Below, piece by piece: positions 11,758 through 23,197 of a DNA stretch of 64,000 nucleotides. The stretch comes from Acholoe squamosa (lineage: Eukaryota; Annelida; Polychaeta; Phyllodocida; Polynoidae). Under the pieces are notes generated by a model. That model had not been told where the DNA came from and did no database searches. It saw only the letters and a program-made list of their open reading frames with translations. The stretch spans positions 75,746,002 through 75,810,001 of the forward strand of contig OX439039.1 in NCBI GenBank assembly GCA_949317995.1, in the 5' to 3' direction. How positions within the stretch are numbered: the stretch's first letter is position 1; every line of letters begins with the position of its first letter. The position numbers were made by a program, and so were the translations under genes.

Positions 11758-11821
11758 TGACATCTGCAGGAAAGATGAAGGCATATTTTTCAATTCCCCT
11801 TCCACAACTGTAGATCAGAAC
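11758..11821 (-). other. Candidate 64-nt coding exon, minus strand
   Basis: Reading the minus strand, tatcttccag precedes and gtaagtat follows a 64-nt segment open in the surrounding frame (VLIYSCGRGIEKYAFIFPAD then V). The upstream codons remain open as well. I do not recognise the peptide. The acceptor has a weak pyrimidine tract, so this could be chance. Confidence 0.2.
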
Positions 11822-12483
11822 CTGGAAGATATCCTCTAAATGTTCCCAGACATACATACTTAGTATCTTATAAATATGTTTTGTGCCTGATAAGGCGGAT
11901 AAAGTGCACTGGATCATGATACCTTTCTGATTTTGTTTCTGATATGTGTATTCAGCATTGCCTAGACTCAGAATTGAATGTTATCGGTGAAGGGGCGGGG
12001 TGGCTTTCTTAACATTCGGATGGGAAGTCTATGGCAATATTTCTCCATCTTACTTTTTCTTGATTGCCCCCTCCCCATCCCAACCGCAAGTCTAAACTCT
12101 AGATGTATACCCTTCCCTGGAACTGCTGAGGAATACCTGGGAATTTCTGTAGTGACTTTGAGCTAGCTACAGCTGCATAAATATAGATAGATGGTGAAGT
12201 GAAGATTTTTAACAAAGCTCTCATGTATACATGTATGCTAGTAGACCCCAGACGGTATAAATGGAGCTTGGCACCAAATGTTGACTGCTACTCCTTGCAT
12301 ATTTAGATATACTTTTCAATGTCAAAACGTACGACACTTTGATAGTATCTCACTGTCAGTAATACATGGAAATTAGGAATGTCAAAATATCCAGTAAATT
12401 CTGTTTTCATATTTGGTAGAGGTAGCATATATGGTAACCTTGATAAGAGAAGATGTGCTGATTAGGTGTATTAAATAGCTCTA
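11822..12483. other. No supported feature
   Basis: AT-rich sequence without exons or transposon ends. The same applies to 11226-11757, outside the candidate minus-strand exon. Confidence 0.35.
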
Positions 12484-12590
12484 GGTAGCATTTGGCAACA
12501 CTGATTTAACATTAGATTTACTAAGGGACAGGATAGATTTACTGAATGAAGTAGAGATGGCATTTGCCAATATTGATTTAACATTAGTTT
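12484..12590. repeat. Direct repeat, 72-bp spacing
   Basis: tagcatttggcaacactgat then ttaacattag (12485) recurs as tggcatttgccaatattgat then ttaacattag (12557). A third weaker match (gtagcatatatggtaacctt) lies at 12422. Confidence 0.65.
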
Positions 12591-13049
12591 TAGGCAGAGC
12601 CTGGGTCATTGTCAGACCAATCACTCTGGTCAGTCTCCCCTTTGATGTTCATGATAGAGAATGAACCAAGGTCTGACCAGCGGCCAGCAGTGTGCTCAGG
12701 TGTTAGTGTTGGGGGTTATTGAACTCAGGCCTGTAAGCCCGGCGCAGTAAATGTATTAATGTATTTGCAGTCCTTATACAATGTTAATGTACTAGTCTAG
12801 TCATAGCCTCCAGTATTAGCCCTTGGGATAGAAACCTGCATCATGAAGTTTGGACTGGTATTAGAGAGAAATTTCCACCAAAACGCCTTGACCCTTTTTC
12901 TGTAGCCTTACCATTTTCATAATTTCCCTTTAGCACTGCTCATAAGTATCATTGTTTTAGAATGCATGAACTTTATTCAATCTTTGACATACCCATATAC
13001 CGTACATCTATTTCTCTCTTTCCTAATGTGCTCTTTTGAACTTTTTCAG

Positions 13050-13111
13050 GTGAGTCCACTGGTTTATATCAGTATATCAATTGCATGAAGAATCAGAATC
13101 CACTCCACTAG
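13050..13111 (+). other. Recursive-splice-like site 1 with 62-nt RS-exon
   Basis: ttcctaatgtgctcttttga followed by actttttcag abuts GTGAGT at 13050. A branch-point-like CTAAT lies about 25 nt upstream. A second strong donor (CTAG then GTAAGA) is at 13112, defining a 62-nt segment. An acceptor abutting a donor is the signature of a recursive splice site. The downstream donor matches the RS-exon design known from vertebrates. No protein is encoded here. Confidence 0.45.
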
Positions 13112-13423
13112 GTAAGAATGAATTCTTCAAGGTTAGACATATATGGGATGTAGATACATTGGAGGAGCTTTTTTTCTCACAATAATGATAATCTGACTTA
13201 TTGATTTGGGATTGGAACAGGCAAAATTGGAAATAAATCCAAAATGAGCTTCACCTGAGGTTCGCCCTGAGGTGACCGTTCAAACCTTTATCCCTCCAGA
13301 TCCTTCACACTAAAGCCCCTATCCCACCTGAATTAGGTCGTACACCTCACCTCAAGGAGTCCCTCAGGTGTAGTAGACAGACCCCATCCAGGGTCTTCTA
13401 TAACAAGGAGGGGTCAAGTAGAA

Positions 13424-13648
13424 AAACCCTTTAACGGCTGTCTTCCACCTCGAAATTCACCCTCATCTTTCACCGATGCCACCCGGGGCGAGTTATTCGC
13501 CGGTAGTGCTTCAGTCCTACCTTTTCGCATTGTATCATTCCATATGGGCAGCATGTTGCATAGATATGTACAGCACTCGGGAATATTTTAATGAAATCAC
13601 ACTGACCAATTCGCTATAGTGTATTATGCTGCCCAGAAGTGGTTAAGG
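13424..13648. mobile_element. TTAA multi-hairpin element, CG-rich copy
   Basis: The left end aaccctttaacggctg, the stem ggggcgagttattcgccgg and the right end agaagtggttaagggcc identify it. The stem keeps its CG dinucleotides, unlike most copies, while the rest has drifted. Confidence 0.6.
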
Positions 13649-15074
13649 GCCAGCGGGTAGGTTCCCAAGATACCCACAGCCTACCCAATCGGTCACATGG
13701 TGGTACCACCATCCCAGAAGTAGTAAATATTCATAGGATATCCACAAATGCGCATTGCTCACACTTAGTGGAAGTGACAGGTATATGCATGTTCCTAGGG
13801 GAAACAAGGGCATAGGGTAGATTCACCGTGAAATTGACACCTGAATTTGTACGGTTTTTTTCTGCATATAAATAAAAAAAGCCTTATTATTCTTTATCGG
13901 AAAGAAACCCCCTTGCAAATTCAGTGCACTAATAAAACCCACTATTAAATTGGAATTTCAAGTGCCCATGTCAAGATATGTGTCAGACTCATGGTTAATC
14001 TATCCTACATTGAGGTATTTAAAAAAAAGAGAGGGAAAGGGGAGACCAAGGTTGGGGACCTTGGGTTTAGGGTTGGCGACTGATGCTAGTTGTGGGTGTC
14101 TGGGGTGTCCTGGGGCACAAAAGGAAAAGCAGTAAACCGAGCTCACAGACAACACAATACAATATACAATGTAGTATTTTGTCTCCTCCTGCTCCTGCCT
14201 GCTTCTCTCATCCTCCTTCTGGGGGTTATTTCCCAAATTCCTACGACTGCGTACAAGTTACAACCTGTACTACTCAGAGGGCCTTCAATCCTAACATTCC
14301 CTCAGCCGCAATGGGCTATCGCACCTCATGTAAGGTGGGGAAAACACACTGCACTTTGTTAAGATACGACTGGGTTCCAACTTCAGAGGGCAGTACTTCA
14401 GTTAGTCATGATAAGAGGAACAAAGGGATTATCACAGCCTACCGGTAGTTTGTGATTGAGCAGTATACATGTATATAGCTTCTTGTACGACTTGAAGGGC
14501 CCATATAGTACCAAGTTGAGAAAAAGCCTCCAGAGCTACAAGAGGGGCCTATCTCTACAATCCACAGGCAGGATCCTCTCATGTCAGATATGCACTGGAC
14601 GCGACGGCAACTAAAACAATATAAGCTCCCTCCCTCTGTATACTGTTACCAGATTATCAGCTATTGCAGGGTGCCTGGCGCCGACCTGGGTTATTTTGGC
14701 TTGGGGCAAATCTGGGATTTGGACAGGAATGTTTTTGTGTGTGTTAGGGCGCCAGGCCAGGTCACGGCGGGTGAAAAAAAATGGGAAAGTGTGAAAGAAA
14801 TTGGGAAAATGTGAGAAGATCCTCCATTAAAAGTGGCCATTATGTCCAGTGTCTCGTGTTTTAAGTTGTTTTCATTTGAAGGTGATTAGTGGTGACGCTG
14901 ATGGCAACCAGTTGTTAAAAGTTTGCTCACAGTTAACCATCATATTGTCTCATGGTCTCTTCCTTCCTACAGTCTCCTCCCTATTATATAGCTCTGAATG
15001 ATCTGCAGTAATAGGCCTAAAAAAGTGTTGTGTTCAGGTAATGCTACCTACCCTAATTCTTTGGCCCTAGTCTA
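13649..15074. other. No supported gene
   Basis: A plus-strand frame of 121 codons (14083-14448) and its shadows lack splice or similarity support. A local palindrome accaaggttggggaccttgg is at 14044. Confidence 0.35.
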
Positions 15075-15205
15075 ATTTTTTAGCGCCTCCCACGCCGCGT
15101 AGCGGCGGTACCGCGAAGCGGTACGGGAGTGCGCTATGATGATTTCATTTGCCCCATGTGATGAGGTCTCACAATACAAAATAACACTGGGAGGCGTTTT
15201 TTTAC
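15075..15205. repeat. Nested GC-rich cruciform
   Basis: AGCGCCTCCC at 15082 pairs with GGGAGTGCGCT at 15125. Between them lie two tight hairpins, GCCGC-GTA-GCGGC and TACCGC-GAA-GCGGTA. The outer CGCCTCCC is also inverted as GGGAGGCG at 15190, so this may be a tiny transposon with a cruciform head. It is far richer in GC than its neighbours. Confidence 0.75.
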
Positions 15206-16280
15206 GCGGTCACAACGGCATTTCTTGTTATTGTTTTTTTTTGTTTTGTTTTTGTTGTTTTTTTCGGGGGGGGGGGATCTGATTATTTGGCTCTTATCAA
15301 GACCTAGAATTTACGATCCCGTGTGGCAAATTCACATCTCGCAGGCATGAAAATTCAGAGCTGGCCCTAAAAGAGTCTTCAAAAACACAACATTTCTTAG
15401 GTCCCATACAGATAAGGGATTTATGTGGACTTCCAATGTTAGGACGGTCTTGGATCTCTTTACACCAACTGCTGCTGACAGGGTATAGACAAACCCAGAT
15501 AACAGAGGATAAGGGTTCACTAATGAGCACTGATCCCTCCAGGGTACCTCCACCTGAGCTATTTATAGACTAGTCTATAACCTAGGCTATTGATAGCTTC
15601 CTCACATACTGATATAGTCTATGGGCATATATTGTACCTTGTCCATTAAAGGAGGCTGAATGACCTTTCAAATGTTCCAATTGGCTCTTATAATAAATAT
15701 TTCATGTAGAATTTTGTGTCTTCAGTTTTTGGCAAGCTACCCTGGGAAACTGCCACACACTACAGAACTGCGAGTGATGTCTTTGTAGATGTAAAGATGT
15801 AATTGTAGGACAGGCGTATTGAGGATGGTCCTCACGTACTATGACCCAGCACAACGGCTTTTCTCTAACTATATTCATACAGCTCTGAGTTGTGGCATCG
15901 TGACGGCATGGCAAGAAGAGCTATGGCAGAAGTTCAACTATTTCCATAGAACTTTGAAGCCATAGGATTATACCCTTTGTAAGGGAATACCAGTTGATGT
16001 TTTTTGCCTTTCGCCTGCAAAAATGCACAAGCATAACTTGTGCTTTTGGTCTACAAACGATACCCTACAAACCCTTTGGTCTCCATTTAATCAAATCTGA
16101 ACATAACATAAGCAAAGTCTCTGTAATTGGATTTCCCTAATCTCCAGAGAGAAAGTAAAGTTTTGTTTTGAGTTTATCCCAGGGGGTTAACTACAAGTGT
16201 TAGCACCCTGTAAGGACTGATAAGTAAACCCTCTGATGTATCCCCTGGAGGCATCAAATGCTGCTGGACAGACAAGGAGG
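15206..16280. other. No supported feature
   Basis: A T-rich run leads into 11 G at 15266. The minus frames at 15297-15553 overlap in two registers, which argues against a conserved exon. Confidence 0.35.
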
Positions 16281-16512
16281 AAGAGGATGGGGATGCTGAT
16301 GCTGAGAAGAAAACGCGTGCACAGTGCCGCGGTATGCTCGTGCGGCACGCGCCGTGACGTCAGACGCGGCGTTCGTGTTTACACGTAGGTCAGCGTTAAC
16401 CTGGTTATCCGCCAGGGGGATGGGGGTTGAAATGGGAGAAGGGGGCACCTAACTTCCGGTGATCGCATGAACAGCACGCGTGTCCCGCGGGTGTTTCGGT
16501 ATGCCGCGTCGG
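16281..16512. promoter_or_regulatory. CpG cluster with a full CRE
   Basis: A dense CpG patch (gaaaacgcgtgcac, gcggcacgcgccgtgacgtc, acgcggcgttcgtg, acgcgtgtcccgcgggtg) surrounds a palindromic TGACGTCA at 16355. In a CpG-depleted window this suggests an unmethylated promoter or enhancer. No convincing first exon is seen on either strand. Confidence 0.4.
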
Positions 16513-17541
16513 CGCTACAGTTCTCCGAGTCAAATACGTTTAGAAGATAGGCTTAGGCCTAGATACCTGCAACGTAAAAAAACAAGCATTTTATGGGTAA
16601 TTTTGGCAAGGTCCATACCTATTTGCTCATATCAATGAAAAAAATATGGAATCAATTTTACCGATTATTTTTCCAGTCACTATAATTATACATGTACGTA
16701 CACTTGGACCCATGAGTAGCAGTATTAGACTACCTTTTGTCTGGAAAGCTACTTTCTCCCAAAATATCATTAGGCTGTTATCCCTCCAAGAAAACCCCCT
16801 CCTCCAGCTAAGACTTGATGGGTTTACCAGCTGACAGTTACGCCGACAGCCTGTTTATGTAGTGTGGATACAGCCTTAGTTAAGCCCAGTGAAATAGCCC
16901 TCTGGAGCAAGCTTAATGGTGCATAGAGCTGGGTTCTCCAGCGCCAACCCTGGAGCCCATTCCTTAACAGACCACGACTGCATCCTCCAAATCGTACAAA
17001 GTTCCATAGGAATGAGCTTTCAGGTCGTAGTACTTTGTGGGGTTGTAATGCATTGAATAATGACCTCCAGACTCCCCTTACCCCCTGCTAAACCCATTTT
17101 CTACTGATTCACTTCTTTCTTCAACAGAGAACCAACCTATGTTTTTTCCTTCACTGTTTCCCCTTCGTGTGTGGTATTCTGTAGTTCTGGTCACCTTCAA
17201 GGTGAAGGAATTGATACAGATACATATAGATCTAACCATGTCATATTTGTATTTATGCATTGCGTGGTGATTAAGGCATTGCAGGGGATATCAAAGCAAA
17301 GCTATTCTGTATGTACCAGGTCGATGTTTACAAATTTGGCCAAAAGCGATTATTCTCTCACTAAATGGAGAAGGAAATAAGTCAGTGTGTCCACTGTAAA
17401 CCTGTGTACAATTTGTTTATGATGTGCATTTCTAATGATGCTCAAACCATAATGATGTGTTTAAACTGTTGGTTTCTATCAAATCTTGGCCAAACCCACA
17501 AGAATCAACCATATACTACCTTTCTGCCAGCGCATTATGTA
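16513..17541. other. No supported feature
   Basis: Ordinary AT-rich sequence. The perfect palindrome tcaccttcaaggtga lies at 17194. No transposon ends are found. Confidence 0.35.
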
Positions 17542-18801
17542 CACTGTAAGAAATGTGTGTTGCATTTACACGCTTTGTAACACACTTCTTTGCAGCATAT
17601 TTTTACTCACTTATTTTTTTAACACACAACACGCTTTTGCCAAAAGTGTGTTAAGAAGTGTGTTCATGTCAAAAGGGTGTTACAACAAAAGTGTGTTGCA
17701 AAAAGTGTGTTCATGCATATAGTGTGTTCATAGAAAGTGTGTTGCTTCATAAAGTGTTTAGATATGAAAGTGAGTTAATATTTCTACAATGAAGGGGGTG
17801 GGGGGGGCATTTAGCCTTTATTTCTTCATATTTTCATTTTGGTGTACTTGTTATTGTCCTGAGATGATGTGAGGAAGAAGGTAATCATGAGGCACACATA
17901 CTTAATCTGGAAAGGAATAACAATATATTTTTGTAAGACCATAATTATGATATATTGATTTAGTGCATAAATTGTCCTAATATCACTGATATTTTTGTAA
18001 GACCATAATTATGATATGTTGATTTAGTGCATAAATTGTCCTAATATCACTTAAACTTCTACATTAAAATGTACTAATACATCGATAACATATCTTCTAA
18101 TTTCTCTGTCTAGAATTTAGAATGGTGACTAAGTTTAGGCTCCCATATGTAAAAAAAAAATGTCGGTACATTATAATAATAAAGAATTATATTCAAAATG
18201 CAGAATAGTCCCACTTACCTATTCCTGGTATTTTGTAAATCACAAATCAGCATGAGAACTTGTCAGTGACTGGAGCAAGCAGATTGTAGTTTTCTGAAAC
18301 AGAAGAATTGGTGAATGAACACTGTATGCTACACTGGATAGTATGTTGGGCAGCATATTGATACAGCTTTTAGAGAATTTCTTTATGTGAGTGTAAATCT
18401 ATGATAAACCAACTTACTACACTCTTTTACAGCTTCTATATCACTAGTGTTGAGGATGATATATAAGAATACTTACCAGAAATAAGCAGAGAAGTGAAGA
18501 CACTCCTCTCTCCAGCAGGTGCAGATTCAAACTGACTGTGTGTAACTGTTATAACTGACCTTTGGTTAGGTGAGGGGCAATTAATGGGTTACATAATACC
18601 ACTGATAAGACTGAAGGATTAGTAAAATGTGTGTTGATTTAACACACATTTCAGTACCTAAACACTTTTCAGAAAAAAGTGTGTAAGTGTGTTAGAAAAA
18701 GTGTGTTGATGCCCTCAAAGTGAGTAAACTGCTCAAAGTGGGTTGAATATCCATGTGTGTTACAATCTTGTGTGTTCCCGCAACACACATTATTTACAGT
18801 G
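17542..18801. mobile_element. 1260-bp element with CACTGTAAG / TTTACAGTG ends at TA
   Basis: The left end CACTGTAAGAAATGTGTGTT and right end AACACACATTATTTACAGTG are inverted and flanked by TA on both sides. Both arms are built from many GTGTGTT / AACACAC words (17560-17770 and 18615-18801). The interior lacks a transposase. It holds a 64-bp tandem duplication at 17925. Minus-strand donor-like sites occur (gtaagtat opposite 18471, gtaagtgg opposite 18213). The ends resemble CACTA/Mirage (CMC) elements, so it is probably non-autonomous. Confidence 0.85.
17925..18052. repeat. 64-bp tandem duplication
   Basis: atatttttgtaagaccataa through cctaatatcac occurs twice back to back with about one difference (tatatt / tatgtt). 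It is therefore recent relative to the element that holds it. Confidence 0.9.
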
Positions 18802-18931
18802 TACTACTGCATAGTACGGTACTGCAAGTGTTTTCAATGCAATAGAATATAGGATGATGAAGGTATTGAGAATGCAGACTCTGTGATTTACTTGTACAAC
18901 CAGAAGAACAGGCATGCAAATGAATCCTCCC

Positions 18932-19144
18932 CTTAACCTTTCAAGGGTTGAATATGTAGGTTACTATGCACATAATTCCTCGTAATTCATGAATGCATCC
19001 CAGGAGAGTCCACTCAACAGGGCTGCATTCGCGCATCATGTCAACCCTATAGTTGATATATCAATTAAACCTGTAGGGTTGGAATGATACATGGATGCAG
19101 CCATGGCGAGTTACTCACCAGGGCTGCCTTCATTTAAGGGTTAA
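18932..19144. mobile_element. TTAA multi-hairpin element
   Basis: Ends: ccttaacctttcaagggttg and catttaagggttaacc. Stem 2 is well kept (atgcagccatggcgagttac / tcaccagggctgccttcat). The central pair is tcaaccctatagttgat / acctgtagggttgg. Confidence 0.8.
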
Positions 19145-19179
19145 CCCTCCCTAACCCCACACACCCTCTAGCCGCAGGC

Positions 19180-19320
19180 ATGCAGGCATGCTGGCCGATC
19201 TGGACCCATTAACGGGAGCCGATTACCGTCTTTTATCCCTGTGATCTGCACTGGTTGTATTGACGGGCGGGCCCCGATCAGCGCATGCGCACAGGTCGAT
19301 CTGCGGCCACGTGGTCGTCT
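19180..19320. promoter_or_regulatory. CpG patch with NRF-1 and E-box sites
   Basis: AGCGCATGCGCA (19280) is a full NRF-1 palindrome. GGCCACGTGGTC (19305) is a USF-type E-box. Nearby CpGs (gacgggcgggccccg) stand out from the background. The cluster is promoter-like but no adjoining coding exon is recognised. Confidence 0.35.
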
Positions 19321-20070
19321 TTGTGATCATTTCTATTGATTCCCAACACTCTCATCCATAATTCAGGGATCCAGGCGTGGGAGAATGGCTGGGGTGATTG
19401 GGGGTGGGGTGGATGGTGGTGGGAAAGGGGGTTATCTGTCAGTTCCCCTCCCTCTCTCACACACACAGTATTGTGCAGCCACAAGTTACATGTTACCAAT
19501 GTTGACTATTGGGAGATCTGGATCAATATTATTGGTTCTGGGCTCTGTAAGTGAAATCTTGCTGTCATATTGCAAATCGAAGGTAGAATGTGGCTTACAT
19601 TTCCCATACAGAGCTTTATATATGTTGTTTGCCAGCGGTAGTACAATGGCCATTCACATGAGTTACTCACACGGTCTCAGCACAGCCCTATGTCAAATGC
19701 ATTATGAAGGTATGGGGTGGATGTATATATACACATGTCCAAGCTTAGAATGAGTACTTAGATCTCCTGGTTCTTTGCTATCTGAAGCCATGCTCAATGG
19801 AGGCAGTGCTGAAAGTCTCTAGTTCATATCTAGCCTCATGTAAATGGCTTAGAAATAAGTCTGCTTTGGAATAAATAAGCCATTCTGTGATGACATGTAA
19901 GCATCAATTTTTAACTGAGAATTCAATTGGCCTGCTAAATTGGCATACAATGCAAGTAGATTGATGATCATTCCGGCACGAGCTGACTTCACCTAAAGAA
20001 TTCACACCAAAGAATAGCCGAATAATAAATAGCTTTTGGGTGTAAACAATAGGCTGTCTTGCAACCCCTA
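19321..20070. other. No supported gene
   Basis: The plus frame 19385-19753 (122 codons) overlaps two others and is low in complexity at its start. Nothing else is recognised. Confidence 0.35.
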
Positions 20071-20958
20071 CACTGCAAAAATGGTGTTCAGATTCTAAAC
20101 ACAATTCTAAACATATTCTTGCAACGTTTTCATAATCACATTAATTTCCCAAACATGTTTAGCCAAACAATGTGCTTAGCTCAAGTGTTTAGAAATGTAG
20201 GTGTTTAGGTTAAAACTTTGTGTTTAGATATCTATGAAACTTGATGTTTAGGTGTTTATGAATTTTTGTGCTTAGATGTTTAAATGATTTGATGGAGAGT
20301 TTAGGTTTGTAGACATGTATGCATTAAAAGAAAAGAGATATATTTTGTTTGTTTTCTCATTTACTGGGGGGGGGGGCATCAGCAGGTATTTACTTGTCAA
20401 AGTCTCCAAAGATGTCAGCCACAGCAATATACGTGTAAATGTATTACACACTGCATCAGAATGAGAGACTTGAGAAAGTACAAGAGCTTGGCAGGAAGGA
20501 CATTGCCTTATCTATTCCAGAATAACATCAAATATGTGTCAGTCATTGAGCTTATTGATTATTTTATGCTAATGATGGTGGCGTAAGTTGAATCTAGTCA
20601 ATTTTCTATTGCCCTTTCTATTCACATGACATTCCATGAAATGAAACCATGATACACATGGGATTTGGGGACATTTGTCACAACAATTGATTATAACTGT
20701 GTGCAGATAGTCCATTCAAAGGTAGTGCTGCTACCTGGTGTGGATTCAACATCCAAGTATCTAAACATATTGATGTTTAAATCTAAACACCTATTATTCA
20801 ACTGTTTCAACTCTAAACATCTAAACATGTTTAGCGTAAATGTTTATGTAGTTAGAATAAAAGTGTTCATTTCCTAAATGTGTAGTCGATGAGACACCTG
20901 ACTGACCTACGTGTTTAGACCTAAACATGTTTAAAATCTAAACACCATTTTTGCAGTG
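20071..20958. mobile_element. 888-bp element with CACTGCAAAAATGG ends, copy 1
   Basis: The ends CACTGCAAAAATGGTGTT and AACACCATTTTTGCAGTG are perfect inverted repeats flanked by TA. The arms are filled with TGTTTAG / CTAAACA words. The interior has an 11-G run at 20366 and no transposase. A 70-codon frame at 20665 is shared with the second copy but spans the arm repeats, so it is not taken as a gene. The flanks (aacccc-TA / TA-aagggc) suggest insertion into the end of a TTAA multi-hairpin element. Confidence 0.9.
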
Positions 20959-21125
20959 TAAAGGGCACATTGCAGCATAGTGCCTCGATACACTGGCAAG
21001 ATGGAGAACGAAGGCATCCCAGGTGATTAACTCGCCAGTGCATCATTCCCACATTTGTGCAGCATATCTGAGCTATAGGGTCAGCATCATGATGCATGCC
21101 AGGGATGGATTAATCCTTTAAGATG
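20959..21125. mobile_element. TTAA multi-hairpin element, partial, abutting the 888-bp element
   Basis: taaagggcacattgcagcat, cccaggtgattaactcgccag, the centre agctatagggtcagcatcatg and the end taatcctttaagat identify it. Its left terminus is split by the neighbouring element. Confidence 0.6.
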
Positions 21126-21528
21126 ACCAAATTCCATTCTTCTCTGAGTGCTATTTAGCACTTAAATGGCTAAAGACAACAAACCCCAGAGAATACACTG
21201 GGAGGCTATTGTGTTCACCACGCTCACTCCCTCCTCATTTCACAAGGCAGGCAGATCGGTGTCACTATGGCCTCCATGATGGATGGCGTCTGGACGTGAG
21301 GAAGAGAAGGGAGGGGGTGTCAGCAATGAATAGAACAGCCTCGTGCCTGGCATATGGACAGAAAGACATGACCATGTGACTGGCTCTACTCAGACCTGTT
21401 GATAAAGACCATTGCAATTTGACTCTCCAAGCGGATATTTGTATACTTAACGTTGAGAGTACTGCAGAGCTAGTAGTGGTAGGTATATGAGTGGAGATTG
21501 CACCTATTGGTAAGCCTCCAGGCATTAA

Positions 21529-21770
21529 GCCAACCCTTTAAAGACTGCATGATGCCTCCAGGTTGAGGTCATTTTGTTGTCTTGATGCCCCAATGCAGTG
21601 CGGATGAGTTACCGCCACTGCCCAATCAATGCATCATATAGACCCATGGGAAGTGCATCAACCCTGTGAGGTTGGCATCATGAATGATCAGCATCACCAG
21701 GGCTGCATTCAAGCATCATGACGACCAAAGGACATGCATTAAAACAATATGCAGTCCTAAAAGATTTAAA
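21529..21770. mobile_element. TTAA multi-hairpin element, typical copy
   Basis: Ends: ccaaccctttaaagactgcatg and tatgcagtcctaaaagattta. The centre gtgcatcaaccctgtgaggttgg and the right arm gggctgcattcaagcatc then atgacgaccaaagg are close to the family consensus. Confidence 0.85.
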
Positions 21771-21967
21771 GGTAAGAATCTTTGCCCACCTTTGTAAGGT
21801 GTGCTCTATAGATGTGGTTATGCAGAGTCTATGATAGATGATTTGCTGTGTTGAGGTCACAGGAAATGTTAAGCTTGTATTAACTGTGTGAACAATGGAA
21901 GTTGGACAGAGGCAGACCTGCTATCTCCCCACCACAAGGTATATACAACCACTACCTGTGAATGTTA

Positions 21968-22176
21968 TGTCGATCTTCACGAGTTTGGCAAAATATGTTA
22001 AAATATAGAAGAGAGTGCCTTAGGTTCTACTAAGCAATCCTTCATGATACTAAGACTTAATTGATGTATTCCCTATAGAGAACGATGCCATGGAGTGATG
22101 AAATGGTGTCATTCATGAATTTTTAAAGAGAAGTAAAAACAATATGGAAAATTGAAGTCGTGAGAATCAAGAGTCA
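21968..22176. mobile_element. MITE with TCACGARTTTGGCAAA ends
   Basis: Left end gtcgatcttcacgagtttgg and right end gaagtcgtgagaatcaagag are inverted across about 205 bp of AT-rich sequence. Confidence 0.6.
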
Positions 22177-22309
22177 TGGTGTGATGTTCACATCCAACCT
22201 GACACCATACACCATCAGTTTTCATTGGGTGTGTGTTTGGCAGGGGAACACCTGAAACTTGATCTCATCGTGCAGATCTGGGCCCACTCCATTCACTGCA
22301 CCAATAATA

Positions 22310-23197
22310 CACTGCAAAAATGGTGTTTAGATCCTAAACACAATTCTAAACATATTCTTGCAACGTTTTTGTAATCACATTAATTTCCTAAACATGTTTA
22401 GCCAAACAATGTGCTTAGCTCAAGTGTTTAGAAATGTAGGTGTTTAGGTTAAAACTTTTGTGTTTAGATATATGAATTTTTGTGTTTAGGTGTTTAAGAA
22501 TTTTTGTGTTTAGATGTTTAAATGATTTGATGGAGAGTTAAGGTTTGCAGACATGTATGGATTAAAAAACAGAGATATATTTTTTTTTTCTCATTTACTG
22601 GGGGGGGGCATCAGCAGATATTTACTTGTCAAAGTCTCCAAAGATGTCAGCCACACCTATTTATGTGTACATATATTACACACTGCATCAGATTGAGAAA
22701 GTACAACAGCTTGGCAGGAAGGACATTGCCTTATCTACTCCAGAATAACATCAAATAGGTGTCAGTCATGGAGTTTATTGATTATTTTATGGTAATGATG
22801 GTGGCATGAGGTGAATCTAGTCAATTTTCTATTGCCCTTTCTATTCACATGACATTCTATTAAGTGAAACCATGATAAACATGGGATTTGGGGACATTTT
22901 CACAACAATTGATTATAACTGTGTGCAGATAGTCCAGTCAAAGGTAGTGCTGCTACCTGGTGTGGATTCAACATCCAAGTATCTTAACATATTGATGTTT
23001 AAATCTAAACACCTATTATTCAACTGTCTCAACTCTAAACATCTAAACATGTTTAGCATAAATGTTTATGTAGTTAGAATAAAAGTGTTCATTTCCTAAA
23101 TGTGTAGTCGATGAGACACCTAACTGACCTATATGTTTAGGTTTTAAACGTGTTTAGACCTAAACATGTTTAAAATCTAAACACCATTTTTGCAGTG
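22310..23197. mobile_element. 888-bp element with CACTGCAAAAATGG ends, copy 2
   Basis: Same orientation and same length as the copy at 20071, with TA on both sides. Identity is high throughout, with small compensating indels (for example atgaatttttgtgtttaggt repeated at 22473). The two lie 1.35 kb apart. Independent flanking sequences and separate TA sites suggest two insertions rather than a segmental duplication. Confidence 0.9.

Noticed and set aside
20665..23099. A conserved frame of 70-75 codons present in both 888-bp elements
   Set aside because: The similarity follows from the two copies being the same transposon. The frame runs across the arm repeats (CTAAACA words translate to SKHLN-like repeats), so it is not evidence of a protein.
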